Positions 34,014-46,188 of a DNA stretch of 64,000 bases are shown piece by piece. The position numbers were made by a program, and so were the translations under genes. The stretch is from Clitopilus passeckerianus (Eukaryota > Basidiomycota > Agaricomycetes > Agaricales > Entolomataceae): positions 62,001 to 126,000 of the forward strand of contig CALYLX010000050.1 of the NCBI GenBank assembly GCA_944990035.1. Reading direction: 5' to 3'. Under the pieces are notes generated by a model. That model saw only the letters and a list, made by a program, of their open reading frames with translations. It was not told the origin of the DNA and ran no database searches. Numbering within the stretch: position 1 is the stretch's first letter; the number at the start of each line of letters is the position of its first letter.

Positions 34014-34377
34014 GATGACTGGGAAGGAACAGAAAGTTACAGGTCCCTGCTGTGTCCTGGTCTCCTGCACCTCACGTTAAGTAATAAACTCAACTTCAGC
34101 GCTTGATCCCTGTCGGTGATCAGAGATACCAAGGTTGTTGCAGGGAATGAGGCAAGACTGCTGTGGAGGTCGACAGCAGGATATCTGAGCTCAAGTTCCC
34201 CAGACAGGTAACGCCGCATCAACATTTAGTCAGGTGCCGGTTCCAAATCTGGAGAAAGTCATCCATTTGTCCACAAAGCTCTCAATTTCCTTGAATTCCA
34301 GGTTACAACTAATAGGAATACAAAAATGTATATGCAAAAGAGTGTGAAGTCCATTTTGATGTGTATATCCTGCTAAA
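34014..34377. other. Intergenic
   Basis: About 360 bp between two minus-strand genes; promoter of the RING gene. Nothing specific seen. Confidence 0.35.
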
Positions 34378-36744
34378 TTACCGTCTAACTTGCTGCCAAA
34401 TCGGAGTCAAAGCCTGTGCAACCGTATTCGCCGCTATAAACAGATAGACATCAGGCCGAGGTCCAGCAGCAAGCAAAGCCGAGAAAAATACACACCTACT
34501 TCCATGCAACTCCTCTCCACCTCATCCAATACGCTGTTCAAAACACCGCGACTTCTCCATCTATCCGGGTGGAACCTCCTATGACTCTCGATCACTAACT
34601 TGCTGAACTCCTGGCTCCTCATCTTCTTCTTGCAAGTCGCAAAGAACTTCTCCACCTCATCCCACGTCACATTCTCCACGTTGAAACTTGAAGGTGACGC
34701 CAGAACCGGCCAAGGGATATCCTCCACCGACATCGGATCCACCCCACCTGAAGTTTTCGAGAACTTGCGATCATCGAAAGATTGTGACAATGTGAGGTAC
34801 CGTTCGAGAGCGCGCTGCTCCGTCCAGTACCCATACCTCCAGCTCTGCCTCTGCTGCTGCTGTCTTCTCTCCCTCTCCTTCCGGGCTCTCTCCTCTGCTC
34901 TTTCTTGCCGTAGTCGTTCTTCTTCTCTTGCCCGCCTCTCTGCCTCCTCCCTCTCTGCCCTAGCTTTCTGTTCTGCGCGCCTCTTCCTCTCCAGCTCCTC
35001 CTGCATGCGCTGTTCCCTCTCAGTCCGTTCCGCCTCGGCTCTCCTTTCTGCTGCTTCTTTCGCCCTCCGCTGAGCAGCAGCTTGCTCCCAAATGGGCTTA
35101 TCTCGCTCAAGCTCTGCAAGTTTGCGACGCGACTCAAGGATGGCAGCCAGTCTGGCCGAGTCATTTTCCGGCTTCTTCTCAGGCGTTTGAGGTACCGTTG
35201 GTTGAGGCGTAGCTTGTGGTGCTGGAGCTGCACCGACATTAGCAAACGATGCGAATGATGCGCCTAAATAAAGGCATGAATTCTCGTTTAGCGTAAGAGT
35301 AGAAAACAACTTACTCCGCATCTCGACATCCGGTATTTCGGTATATATCTCTTGCACGAATTGCTGCTCCATATGGATCTTCCTCTCCTGAACGACCTGC
35401 TGCCTCCTTTGGAGTTTCTTGCGTTCCCTGATGGTCCGCTTGGTGTTGAGTTCACGTTTGGCTTCCGACGGTGACAGTTTACGTGTTCGTTTGCCGTCCC
35501 GCTGAACGTAGGTGGGTTTCTCGGTGTCGCGCATGTCTTCTGCAGTCGGAGAGACAGGGGAGAAGGGATTGGTGTCGTCCTGAGAGTTGGTGCGGAGGGA
35601 TTCAAAGAGGGAGTTTACTGTGCAGACGAAGGTTTATGAGACAGTACCGATAGGAAATAAATGGTACACATACCTTTGCGCTTGCCGCCAAATTCGTCTG
35701 TTGGTGTGGTAGAATGGCTCTTGCTATCACATACAGGTGATTGCACGCCGGATGGTTGGGACTTGTCGGTCGTAGGTGACTGAACGACATTCGGGTCATC
35801 GTTCTCTACATCCTCGGCTGCAAACTTCTGCATCTTCCTCGCCATCTTCTCTCGCCTCTCCTTCCTGCCTTTCTGGAGGGCTTCTCTTTTCTGTCTTCTC
35901 TTCTCCTTCTCTATTGCTCTTGCGGCTGGCATATCATCCACGACCATACCCTCGACCTCCGACTCCGACTCAGCATCTGAATCAGAATCTGGTTCAGACT
36001 CGGAGTCGGGTACGGTCTGCATGTGCACTCGCTTGTTAGCGCGAAGGGGGACGGGGGACGAACGGTCGCCTTCCATTGGAGAGGGCGAACGAGAATACAC
36101 TTTGGCCCGTTTCGAAGTTCCTGGTATTGGCTGAGGCGACACTCTTGAGAATGGGCCAGGTGTTGACGGAGGTGTCCGTTTGGATATTACTGTGAGATTT
36201 GGGTATGCCCGTACATAACAGTCGTAAAGCGGGTCTAGTTTATGGATGTCCCACTGGTCTTGTGTGCATTCGTATAATTTTCTATTCGAATGGAATGGCA
36301 TGTGAGATGTGATTTCATAGGCAAATGGGACGATGGGGCTCACCCGCAGATTTCCACAACCCTTGGCCATTTGCCTTCGACCTCAACACCCTGTTCTTTC
36401 CTCGCGCTTGGCACGAACCGCCAAAATTGCTCGCCGGACTCCAAAGTCTCAATCACAACGCGTTTGGGGCGGTATCCCTGGTCATTTAAATTAAGTTTAT
36501 CGAGATCAGGTACGTGCTGGGTTGAAGATGCGGCATGCGGGTTGAACGACGCGAAGGTCAGTGTGGCTCCTGGCGTTCGGAGCAGGCGGGAAGTTTGGGT
36601 GGGATCCAGCAAGCCTGGTGTCGCCCCACTCAGCACAGTAAGCGGTATAGTCGGTGAGGAGGTCCCATTCGTTGTCGGGAATGCTCCAGGTATTTGAGGT
36701 TCCTGCGGCAAGTCCATATCATTCAAAGGTGCTGTTGGAGCCAT
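34378..36744 (-). CDS. NFKBIL1-like protein with J-domain-like C-terminus
   Basis: The ATG at 36744 opens MAPTAPLNDMDLPQEP. The N-terminal third contains GYRPKRVVIETLESGEQFWR and, over an intron, RKLYECTQDQWDIHKLDPLY, then a Ser/Asp-rich disordered region and a basic helix (EKEKRRQKREALQKGRKERR). The middle is a long charged coiled coil (about 34850-35130) rich in Arg/Glu. The C-terminus (VEDIPWPVLAS, then SHRRFHPDRWRSRG) resembles the end of animal NFKBIL1, with its HPD-containing J-like helix, and finishes in a short last exon AANTVAQALTPIWQQVRR at the stop 34378. Relatives are linked to mRNA splicing and nuclear regulation. Whether the N-terminal 250 residues belong to the same transcript is likely from open splicing but not proven. 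Confidence 0.72.
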
Positions 36745-37236
36745 TCCAAATTCATTGCCAGTCGCCCGGAGACAATATCCTTCCTATAAGTCAGGCTTTA
36801 CACAAGCCTGAGTCCGTACTCAACTTCTTTGCGACCGATCGTGTGTAGACGCGTTGAGAATACAAAAGAAATGCCGCCGGGTTGCAGACTCCTTGTGCTG
36901 TTGCCTGCGTTGACGCCGACAATTGTTCGTTGAGTGGCGGCCACGAGGGCACAGCCACCACGTGAGGTCGACTTTGAGCATCTAATCTTATCTGATACTT
37001 TCAAACTTCAATTCCTCAGCTCTTTCTCGTAGTAAAGGCCTAAATAACATCACGGTAAGTACTTATAGCTTCCTGTGTTTATATCTACTTTATTATGGCA
37101 GTACAATAGTTGTATTTGGCGGGCACAGCGTGACGAAATCCGATTCAAAGCGAGTCACATGTAGATCACTGACTGACTTTGACTCGCGTATATCAACTTG
37201 CCATAAAGTCTTCACCAACTCTATACAACCAACACT
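36745..37236. promoter_or_regulatory. Divergent intergenic region
   Basis: About 490 bp separating the NFKBIL1-like gene (minus) from the GTPase gene (plus); presumably contains both promoters. No defined element was recognised. Confidence 0.35.
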
Positions 37237-39701
37237 ATGACTACACTACGCTCGTTTCAGAACGAGATTGAGGAGATCCACCACAGAGAGATCGCCAAGC
37301 AGCGGAAAGACCACATTGCAGCGGCAGCGGATAGCAAGCACCACCACCACCAGAATCTCAAGGACGGAAAGTCAGAGATGAAGGATAAGGAGAATGGTAA
37401 GCCCTCCGGCGCGTCAATACCAAAGGGTAAAGCCAAGGACGATGGAGGCGGCGAGGACGCCAATGAGGAGGTAACCCGGGGTTCTGACATCGCAGAGGTC
37501 GAGGAGAAGATTCTGGTTTGTGATTCCCGCTTGCTTGGTTACCTCAATTGCTCAAAACTCTCACTCTGCGACAATATAGACACTTCTCAAATCTACCAAT
37601 ACGGCCGATTATGAAACGGCGCGAGACATGATTGCAGCGCTCATCACCCAGCACAAGGGAGAGTATGTTCTCCGGATAGGGAAGCAGCCCCCACATATGG
37701 CGCTCTACGGCGGCGATCTGAAGGATGTAGAGGGAGAGGAAGGCTGGGAGGGTGTCTCTAGGACTCCGGTGGAGCTTGACAGCCTGAAAGAGGCGGTCAC
37801 CAGGGTTGTCGAGGAGGTCGGCGGAAAGGTGCATTGTTTGATCAGCATCCCGAATTCGTTGGGCATTCTGCTAACTTGAGAGATTCTAGACTTCAGTATT
37901 ATTCGAGACTCGAACAGGCTTCCACCCCAGGGTCTCATTACTACTGCGATTACCTCCTCTGAGTGTATCATTAACCCCAGAGGTACGATGTGCGGTCGTT
38001 GGTAATGTTGATTCTGGCAAGTCTACAACATTAGGCGTTTTGACTCGAGGTTAGTGTTCTACTGGATGGTAAAGATATGATCCGTCTCAATATTATGACT
38101 CAGGCGCCCTCGATGACGGAAGAGGTCGTGCCCGTGTAGGCCTGTTCCGGCACAAACATGAGCTCGAGACAGGCCGGACATCTTCAGTAGGCATGGAAGT
38201 ATGTATCTGGACTTCTACCCGCCTACGCTTGATTTGCTAACAGCATACTAGATTTTAGGCTTTGGCCCCTCAGGCACTCCGATCCTCCCCACAACATCCA
38301 ATTCGTCTGACCCAGACGTGATACGACGCGAGAAACTAGGATGGGAGGAAATCTCTGTTCAGGCAGCCAAGATTGTTTCTTTCATAGGTGATTCAGTTTT
38401 GGGACTCCTTGAACTCCCCAACATTAAACAATGAGACTTCTAGATCTCGCTGGTCACGAACGCTACCTGAAGACTACACTCTACGGCCTCACCTCAGGCG
38501 CCCCATCCTGCGTTATCCTCATCGTTGGAGCCAACGCCGGGCTGATAGGCATGTCCAAGGAGCATTTAGCTATTGCGTTGGCCTTGAGCGTGCCCGTGGT
38601 GGTCTGCATAACGAAAATCGATATGACCCCAGCGAATGTCACGCAGGAGACGCTCAAGCAGGTTGTGAAGATATTAAAGAGCCCTGGGTGTAGGAAGACC
38701 CCTGTGTTTGTGAAGTCGGTAGAGACGGCTGTCGAGTTGGCTACGACTTTCGGAAGCGATAGGTATGTGTCCTCTGTTGTGCTATCAATTTCCGATGGCT
38801 GAAGAGGTTTAGGTTATGTCCTATATTCCAGATATCAAACGTGACTGGGGAGGGTTTGGATTATGTCCGAACGTTCCTCAATCTTCTCCCCTCCAGCGAG
38901 GCTGATGGGGAGAAATTTGCTGTTGACCAACCCCTCGAGGTATGAACTTTCCCGCTGAATTTCAGCATACTTATTCATCTGTGTTAGTTCTCAGTGACCG
39001 AGGTTTGGTCTGTCCCCTACGTTGGCACCGTTGTCAACGGTATCGTCAACTCAGGGAGCGTCAAAGCCGGCGACGCAGTCCTATTAGGCCCGGATTCGAA
39101 CGGTAACTACCTCTCGACAGTTATCAAGTCCATGCAGAGGAAGAGGGCGAATGTGACCGAAGCCGAGGCTGGTCAGTGTGTGTCGTTCGCATTGAAGAGG
39201 GTGAGGCGGGCGCAGGTGAGGAAAGGGATGGTGTTGGTAGCGAAGAGCGAGACGCCTCCTAGGGCCATAAGACAGTTTGAGGGACAGGTGTTGATATTAT
39301 AGTAAGCCTTTTCTTCTGCGGGTCATATAACCGTTTGCTCAACCATATACTAGTCATAATACGACGTTGCAGAAGAACTACCAGGCGATGTTGCACTGCG
39401 GAGTGAGGAGCTTCCGTCTTTCACTTCTGGATACCCGTTTAATCATCTGTTTTTGTTGCAGGCCGTCCGACAGACCGTCAAGATAATAGGAATGGATCAC
39501 CCCCATGGAGTGTTACGAACGGGAGACAGAGCCACGGTCCAGTTCGAGTTCATATCTCATCCAGAGTTCATCAAGGAAGGCATGAAGTTATTATTCAGGG
39601 AGGGCAAGACAAAGGTCCATCGAAATCCAATTAAATCACTCATGCACCAGTTGACGAAACATTGCGAACAGGGTCTTGGGGTGATAACGAACCTGCTCTG
39701 A
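37237..39701 (+). CDS. GTPBP1/GTPBP2-type translational GTPase
   Basis: Large GTPase of the GTPBP1/2 family (EF-Tu-related), implicated in ribosome rescue or mRNA surveillance in animals. The N-terminus ([19 protein letters not shown]) is polar with a short His run. After several introns the G domain appears: [20 protein letters not shown] (G1), [20 protein letters not shown] (switch I), [16 protein letters not shown] (G3) and CITKIDMT (G4). Domain II is [20 protein letters not shown], and domain III follows with [20 protein letters not shown] and FREGKTKV. The stop is at 39699-39701. About nine introns. Near 37975 the sequence seems to change frame, but starting the preceding exon at the CTAG acceptor ([11 protein letters not shown]) gives one open frame into G1. 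Confidence 0.88.
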
Positions 39702-40238
39702 ACGAGGCGGTAAGCCTCTATACGGTGATTGTCCGTGTATCGTTATTGCTGTTAATTGCTCTAGTCCATAAACTTAGTAGGATATGTACCATTGCATTGT
39801 TTGGATATGGCGGGGATGTGGCAGTTGAATATATGAAATGATATAATGCTGTCCAAATTGCTCAGAAGAGCGACCGTAAATTAGTCTCTCTATACCCTCT
39901 CAAGGATTATACGTCCAGAGAAGTGCGAGTAAAGGCGGAATGCCTGATTCTGGATGGGTTCGTCAGATGGGCGATTGCCTAGGGATCAGGAGCGATACAT
40001 ACATAGGGAATATCCCGGATATCCAAGGGAGCTGGATCGCCAGGCCGAAGAACTTGGCCTGCTGTGAGGATGTCAGATAAACTACTCCCACATTGGCACT
40101 GACACAATTGCTTACCTTTGTAGCGGGATACTGCATAAGCTTGGAGCATGACTGGGAGGCCACATTAGATGGAAGCGGAATATCTGGATATTTGTATGAA
40201 GGTTCGCAAGGTGAAACGCTCACTAAATCTCTCCAAGG
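39702..40238. other. Intergenic between convergent genes
   Basis: 3' flank of the GTPase gene and of the minus-strand hypothetical gene. No gene is supported here. Confidence 0.35.
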
Positions 40239-41023
40239 TCAATTACGGGTGTGAACGTTGGTTGCACCTCCTGGTTGTCGAGGCCTTCCACCGCACCTGG
40301 GTGCGCAACCGTAAGTCAATAGAAATGTATTAAATGATGCGAAGGCACTCACAAAGGCTAGATTGTGCGGAATGGGGCTTTTGTTATAAGCCGCGATTTT
40401 GTGGCCATCTAGTTTTCGACGCTGTTCGGAGAAGTCTGCGACACCGTCTGTATCCTGGAGCAGAACCATATTCTTGGGCTGGATGTTCATAGATCAGCAA
40501 TCGTCGTATAAACAGAGCATGAGCACTAACCTCTACGACAGCGGATAGGTGTCCTGGAGCCAAGGTACCGTCTTCATTGGGCCTGATAACGCTGAAGCCG
40601 ATGCTAGAAAAGCCCAAGTGAGCAAAGGGGTGGGGATAGTCTGCGTTTCTTCAGTTCACTCTGTACTCCAAGTTAATGTTTCCGCCATGGTAACTGTGGG
40701 AGACGTGAGCTACCAGACGTTTTGCCAAGGAGGAAAGAACGCACAGCCGGGCTGCTGGAAGGACAGAATCTGAGCAGACAAGTAGTCAGTAAGATGATTC
40801 GCTGCAACCATCTGCTCTAAGTCATTAGCTTCCAAGCAACAACAGGGTACGAGTTTGGAGAAAATGACGGATCGTTTGTCGTCAAAGTGAATAGAATCTG
40901 CCCAAGATAACGTTCATGTTGACTGATTATTCCCAAGGGAAATCCTATGACCTGGAAGGGTGCTTTCAGGCGTTTGTTCGCTTGGTCCATGGAGGTGAAA
41001 ACAATTAGAGACTTCTGAGCCAT
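40239..41023 (-). CDS. Hypothetical protein, possibly broken
   Basis: Protein-like minus-strand blocks: an ATG at 41023 opens MAQKSLIVFTSMDQANKRLK, GFPLGIISQHERYLGQILFT; then MVAANHLTDYLSAQILSFQQ and GCAFFPPWQNVW in another frame; then MGFSSIGFSVIRPNEDGTL, and over a GTTAGT intron PKNMVLLQDTDGVADFSEQR and IAAYNKSPIPHNLAF. A GTGAGT donor follows LAF, but the downstream block AVEGLDNQEVQPTFTPV lies in a frame it does not enter. The blocks have the composition of coding sequence but could not be joined cleanly, so the gene may carry a lesion. No family recognised. Confidence 0.38.
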
Positions 41024-42212
41024 GATTAAAGCTGCAAGATGCTAAGGAGATGGTTTACTCAGGCCTCGGGCTCTTGTCAGGAGGGTTCAAAACTCAAAAG
41101 TGGGCTAAGCTGTGGTCGGATGGTTCATGTGCCGTTCTCAGATGACCGCGGAGATGAACCTTGTTTTTAGAGTTTAGCTATGCAGTCTTGGGATGTGCAT
41201 GGAGCAGCTGGACCGAATACTGGCGGTCATCTGCTTGATTGGCGCTGGGAACGCTGCAATGAGCGCTCGATAACGTCGCCGAAGAAGCGTGGGTCGAAAT
41301 CTGGTCCGAGGCTGTGGAAGAAAAGTTAGCAAGGAATCCTTTGGGCTCATCTCCATTTGAATCCCCAGTGTTGTGCGAGGTCTTTGTCCTTGTGCACGGA
41401 ATCGGCGGAAGGTGGGTCTCATGTCAAATGATTTCACGCCTTTGTGTATATGCAGAATGTGCGAGAATCCCTGCCCAAAGCCCAATCTCATGGGAGTCAT
41501 GGGAGCGCCGCACTGGCGCCGTAACTGACTTCCAGAGGACAGTATAAAAGTAATATCGAAGGCTGGGAGGTGTACAACATTCCACGTGGGATGATCAAGT
41601 CCAGTCCGACGCGGCTATACCCGTCGCGTTGTTTGGTTTTGATTGCTTTCGAGGATCAGCCATCGTTCGAGCTCCGACTTGCCTTTTTAATTTATTATTT
41701 CCCGAAAAAAAAAAACAACATCAAATGACGTTCGTGAAGATCCTTGCTTGATGCAGTGCTTGGCAACAGCATTGCGCCAACTCGCCCCTCTTTCTTTTCT
41801 CTCAGCCGTGACGACAAAGGACCTGCGCTCCACCTGTGAATGAACATCGAGGCTATCGTGTGGAATCGGTACTTTTCGGCATTTGTAATCTGCATTTTCC
41901 GCAATGGGTCAACTATCCGGCGAGAAATCGCTGAAGAAGGCAAGAATCTTACATTACATACGTCATTTTTGGGAAACTCCATTCCGGTTGCCCAATGTAA
42001 CGGGGTGCTTTCTTATTTTTGTCCAATTTTACCGTCGGATGCGCAGTTTTGGAACCATTGGACATTCTCCCCACCGATCGTGGCTCTTCTTGTAACATTC
42101 TCTCTTTCATCCCTTTCACACCGTCAACCCCACTGCGCAGTTACACATCTGCGTTAAACACAGTAGATTCGACGAAGACGAGCCAACTCTTCTCTTTACA
42201 AAGCCATTAGAT
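41024..42212. other. Intergenic, upstream of the GH16 gene
   Basis: About 1.2 kb with no supported gene. It contains an A-run at 41705-41716 and pyrimidine-rich stretches (CTTTTCTCTCAG, TCTCTCTTTC), as often seen before strongly expressed fungal genes. Confidence 0.4.
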
Positions 42213-44629
42213 ATGGCAGAGTGGAAGCCAAGCTATCTTGGGGCGGACAAGGCCAAAGTGGGTTATCCCCCCAACCCTGCTTCATTTTTTCAACACTGAC
42301 CCTCTTCGTTATCAAAGTACTCAAACACCGAAAGCCCATATCCAACACTACGTTCGGCCTCATCTTCAACGCGTCTCTCAGCCAACTCTGCTGCCTCGAA
42401 TGCACGGAGCCCTTTACTGCCTGGCGAATCTTCGCCCGCCGGGTTTGGCTTCAACGTACCACCCTACGCTACTCCCAACAGCAGCAAGTTCTCTTCCACA
42501 ACACACATGTCTACACAACCTGGTCTCGCTCAGTATTCACTTCCTGCGGACCCGAGACACTGGGGATCAATATTGTCACCAGAATTTCCAGAAGCTGATG
42601 ACGACTTACACAGTCCTCGAGGAGTGAAGAGGATAGATAGAGGCGGCATGAATTTGATTTCGTGGAGAGGGTTAACTAATTTCGGATGCCTATTGGTTCT
42701 CATGGCAGGGCTCCTGGCTTTATTGTGAGTTACTCGGACTTAATCCTTCCAACTCACCCTTAATATCCGCGTTTGTTACCAGCTTGGGATATCCCTTGAT
42801 ATCACACTTCACAAAAACGGAGCTGGGTACTCAAGGAGGCTTCAATCTTGGGGGTATCAACGCCAGTGGTCAAGTGAGTATCGTTGCGATGCTTGCTCTT
42901 CGCTATCTAATTGTTTAACCGAAAGATACCATCAATGAATGGCAACTGGGGTCTAATTGACAAGGATACACCGAAAAACGCATACACAATGCCGGCCTGG
43001 CGGACAGGGACCACTGAACTTCAACTCGTCTTTTCTGACGAGTTTAACCTCGATGGGAGGACATTTTATCCAGGTGACGACCCATACTGGGAGGCCGTTG
43101 ACTTGCATTACTGGGTAATCCTCATTGTATTCTTAAATCGCTCGTCAATCTTGACATGGATTGCGTTCCTTCTAGGCAACAAATAACTTGGAGTGGTATG
43201 ATCCCGAGGCGATCACCACCAAAGACGGTTCCCTGATTATCACCCTTTCGGAAAAAGAGACACATGGCCTCAATTATGAGGGAGGTTAGTCTATTCACAT
43301 TTTCAACAAGCTCATCGCTGACTGGAGACATATTCTATCAGGAATGATGTCGACATGGTATATTGACCCATACTCATTATATGCATGTTTTTGACAAAAA
43401 ATTAGGAACAAATTCTGCTTTACCGGGGGTTACATGGAGGCTTCTATCGTTCTGCCTGGTGCCAACAACGTTGTTGGCCTCTGGCCTGCCGTCTGGGCTA
43501 TGGGTAATTTAGGCCGGGCCGGTTACGGTGCTTCCCTCGAAGGAGTTGTATGTGACATCCGTTCTCTATGCAAGATCTCTTGCCTGATTCATATTCTAGT
43601 GGCCATACTCCTATGACGCCTGCGACGTCGGAACCGCCCCTAACCAGACTATCAACGGACAGCCTGTTGCTGCTACCGAAAACGGTGATCCATTCAACAA
43701 TGACGCTCTATCTTACCTCCCAGGTCAACGTCTCTCAAGATGTACATGTCCAGGAGAGTCGCATCCGGGACCCGTTCACAAGGACGGAACGTTCGTAGGC
43801 CGAGCAGCCCCAGAAATTGATATGTTTGAGGCACAGGTGGATGCGACGAAACTGACCGGACACGTGTCTCAGTCTGCTCAGTGGGCGGTGAGTGTATCGG
43901 TAATGTTCCTTTTCTTCAGGAGGCTGATCGTGTTGCGCTTTGTAGCCCTTTGATGAATCGTATGTCTGGTTCAACACGTCGGACAATCAGATCATAGAGG
44001 ATGCTACGCTTTCACACCACAACACCTATGTTGGCGGCGTGACTCAACAAACGACCTCAGTAGTGACTGAGACGAATCCGTTGAACTATGAGCTCAACGG
44101 CGATCAGTTTGCGACCTACGGATTCGAGTATAAGCCTGGCTTCGACGATGGAGTACGCAACTTCTATTTTTGAATTCGGCTGGGGAATTGAACATATTTT
44201 TCACAGTACATCTCCTGGATTTCGGACAACAAGCTGGCGTGGACTCTTCTCGCCCCAGGTGTTGGTGAAAACCCCGCGGTGAACATCTCTGCAAGGCCAA
44301 TTCCCCAGGAACCGATGTATCTCCTCGTCAATTTGGGCATTTCTGAAAACTTTGGCAAAGTTGATTTTGAACATTTGACGTTCCCGACACATATGAAGGT
44401 TGATTACATCCGAGTATACCAACCTCGAGATGCTATCAATATTGGTTGTGACCCGAAGGATTTCCCTACTGCGAAGTATATTGAGACGTACGTATCTTCC
44501 GAAAGTTGTTCGAGGATGGTACTCATCCCCTACAGTTACATTGATGCCTACTCAAATCCGAACTTCACGACGTGGATCGATGATTTTCACCAAACCTGGC
44601 CGAAAAATTCGCTGGTTGATGGATGTTAG
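42213..44629 (+). CDS. KRE6/SKN1-type beta-glucan synthesis protein (GH16)
   Basis: Type II membrane protein of the Kre6/Skn1 family, required for cell-wall beta-1,6-glucan; acts in the secretory pathway. The ATG 42213 gives [15 protein letters not shown], joined over a ~60 nt intron to a Ser-rich tail with [18 protein letters not shown]. One transmembrane segment ([20 protein letters not shown]) is followed by the lumenal GH16-like domain: [60 protein letters not shown], and the catalytic-type motif [19 protein letters not shown] (E-x-D-x-x-E). [24 protein letters not shown] and [11 protein letters not shown] are also typical. It ends SLVDGC at 44629. At least eight short introns. Length (~530-550 residues) fits the family. 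KRE6 versus SKN1 cannot be separated. Confidence 0.93.
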
Positions 44630-46188
44630 ACCTCCCGACCTGCCAATCATTGCCTTTTCCCACCGACCTGGCCTTTGTTCCGGCTCTGTACATAGGTGTA
44701 CATCCTATCACCAGCGCCCAGGCGGCGCATGGACTGTTTGGAGTATCCAAATACTATCATTATTACTTTCTTGGACATCGGACCGTCGCAAGCTTCGGCT
44801 CTCCTTCGTTCTTTCAACCTTCCCCTCCTTATGCTTTGAACATGTAGCGTTATCACGAGATTTGCTTCACTCAAAATGAGTGCCAGAATCGGACCAACTA
44901 GACGAACTCTTCCGACCATATCCTGTACTTTTCTACTGCATTACCCACAAACCTTCCCTTGACATCCATTCTTCACTCCACGTTTCTACTATCCTCGTTA
45001 TATGCATTGGACTTTTACTTCACGATAGACATCCCTCCTAGTACGTCTTTCCTCCTTCCCTTCAAATCGTACTATACCATTCCTGATATTTAAGATGAAA
45101 GATGATATTGTTTAATAAATTACTGATGCGTGCTTGCGTAGGCGGAAAATAGGCCTGAAAACTGGCTTGACACAGAGCCACAACTTATATGCTGATTGTG
45201 GTTGCTATAGTTGCTAGTGGAGGACATGCGCCACCCGGGTAAGTCTTCAATTCTCAGCACCTTGCCCACATACCGATGATCCTCTAGTGCTTAGTCTGCC
45301 TGCTCATGGTCGCAATGCTTGCCAGTTCGACCTTCACAATTGTAGGTGATTGTCAAGTGCGTTGACAAATTGGAGCTCAATCCAAACTCCGCCACCACAG
45401 ACCCAACTTGAACAAGGACAAAATCATGTCAAAATGTACTTAGACCTTGGGACTTTACTTGCGACTGCTTTTTCAATCATTCAATGGACGCAAATCTCTG
45501 CTTCCATCCCTGGGGATGAGAACGCAATGAACTTCTCCACGGAGATGCCAGTAACTCCTGTTGCTTACCGATTCTTATTAGTATGGCCTCCCACTTTCCG
45601 TTCACGGTATGACGAAAATCAGATTTCTTGTGGAACCCCATGCCGTTCTTCAGGTACAACGAATGCTTATCATTGCTGCTCATTGGTGACCCCTTCAGCC
45701 TTGGGCTAGGCCGATGTTGCTCCATGCTGCGGGCGATTGCCGTTGATGTTTACCGGTCGTTGACGAGAAAAGAGGCTGCGGTTCGCAAAACATCGAGGCA
45801 CATGCACTGATTGGATGTTGGCCCACCCTGGTCGCATCAGATACTCAGCCTTTCAATTTGCCTATAAAATGGCCTCGGTTTGCTGCTTTGCCCTTCATTG
45901 GAACCCCCGCATCTTTGCCATTCCAATAACCACTGCTTATCATTTTGACTAGCCCCAAAGCTCCAAGAAGTTCTCTCTACCTTCTTGACTCTGTAGTTCA
46001 CACATTGTTATTGCCGAATACGTGCAAATAGTGCATGTACTCGAATCAGCTCAGCAGCGCTCACAACATACACCGAGGTGCTAAGCATACCACCGCCGGC
46101 TTCCTGATACAACATTAAGACCCATCCTTACCGTTATTTCAATCCTTAGACTCCCAAACCATCCCCATAAACTTTCAAATTATCTACA
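44630..46188. other. Intergenic, upstream of INO1
   Basis: About 1.56 kb without a supported gene. A plus frame at 45350-45709 does not begin with a credible context and has no family resemblance. The last 150 bp before the INO1 ATG is C/T-rich with CCATCC and CTTACC patches; no convincing inositol-responsive element was recognised. Confidence 0.4.

Noticed and set aside
34850..35090. Plus-strand Ser/Leu-rich protein opposite the coiled coil
   Set aside because: Antisense shadow of the Arg/Glu-rich repeat of the NFKBIL1-like gene.
37950..38010. Apparent frameshift upstream of the GTPase P-loop
   Set aside because: Using the CTAG acceptor at about 37889 gives one continuous frame from [11 protein letters not shown] into [15 protein letters not shown], so no lesion is needed.
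45350..45709. 119-codon plus frame upstream of INO1
   Set aside because: No ATG context, domain or splice-supported extension; probably non-coding.
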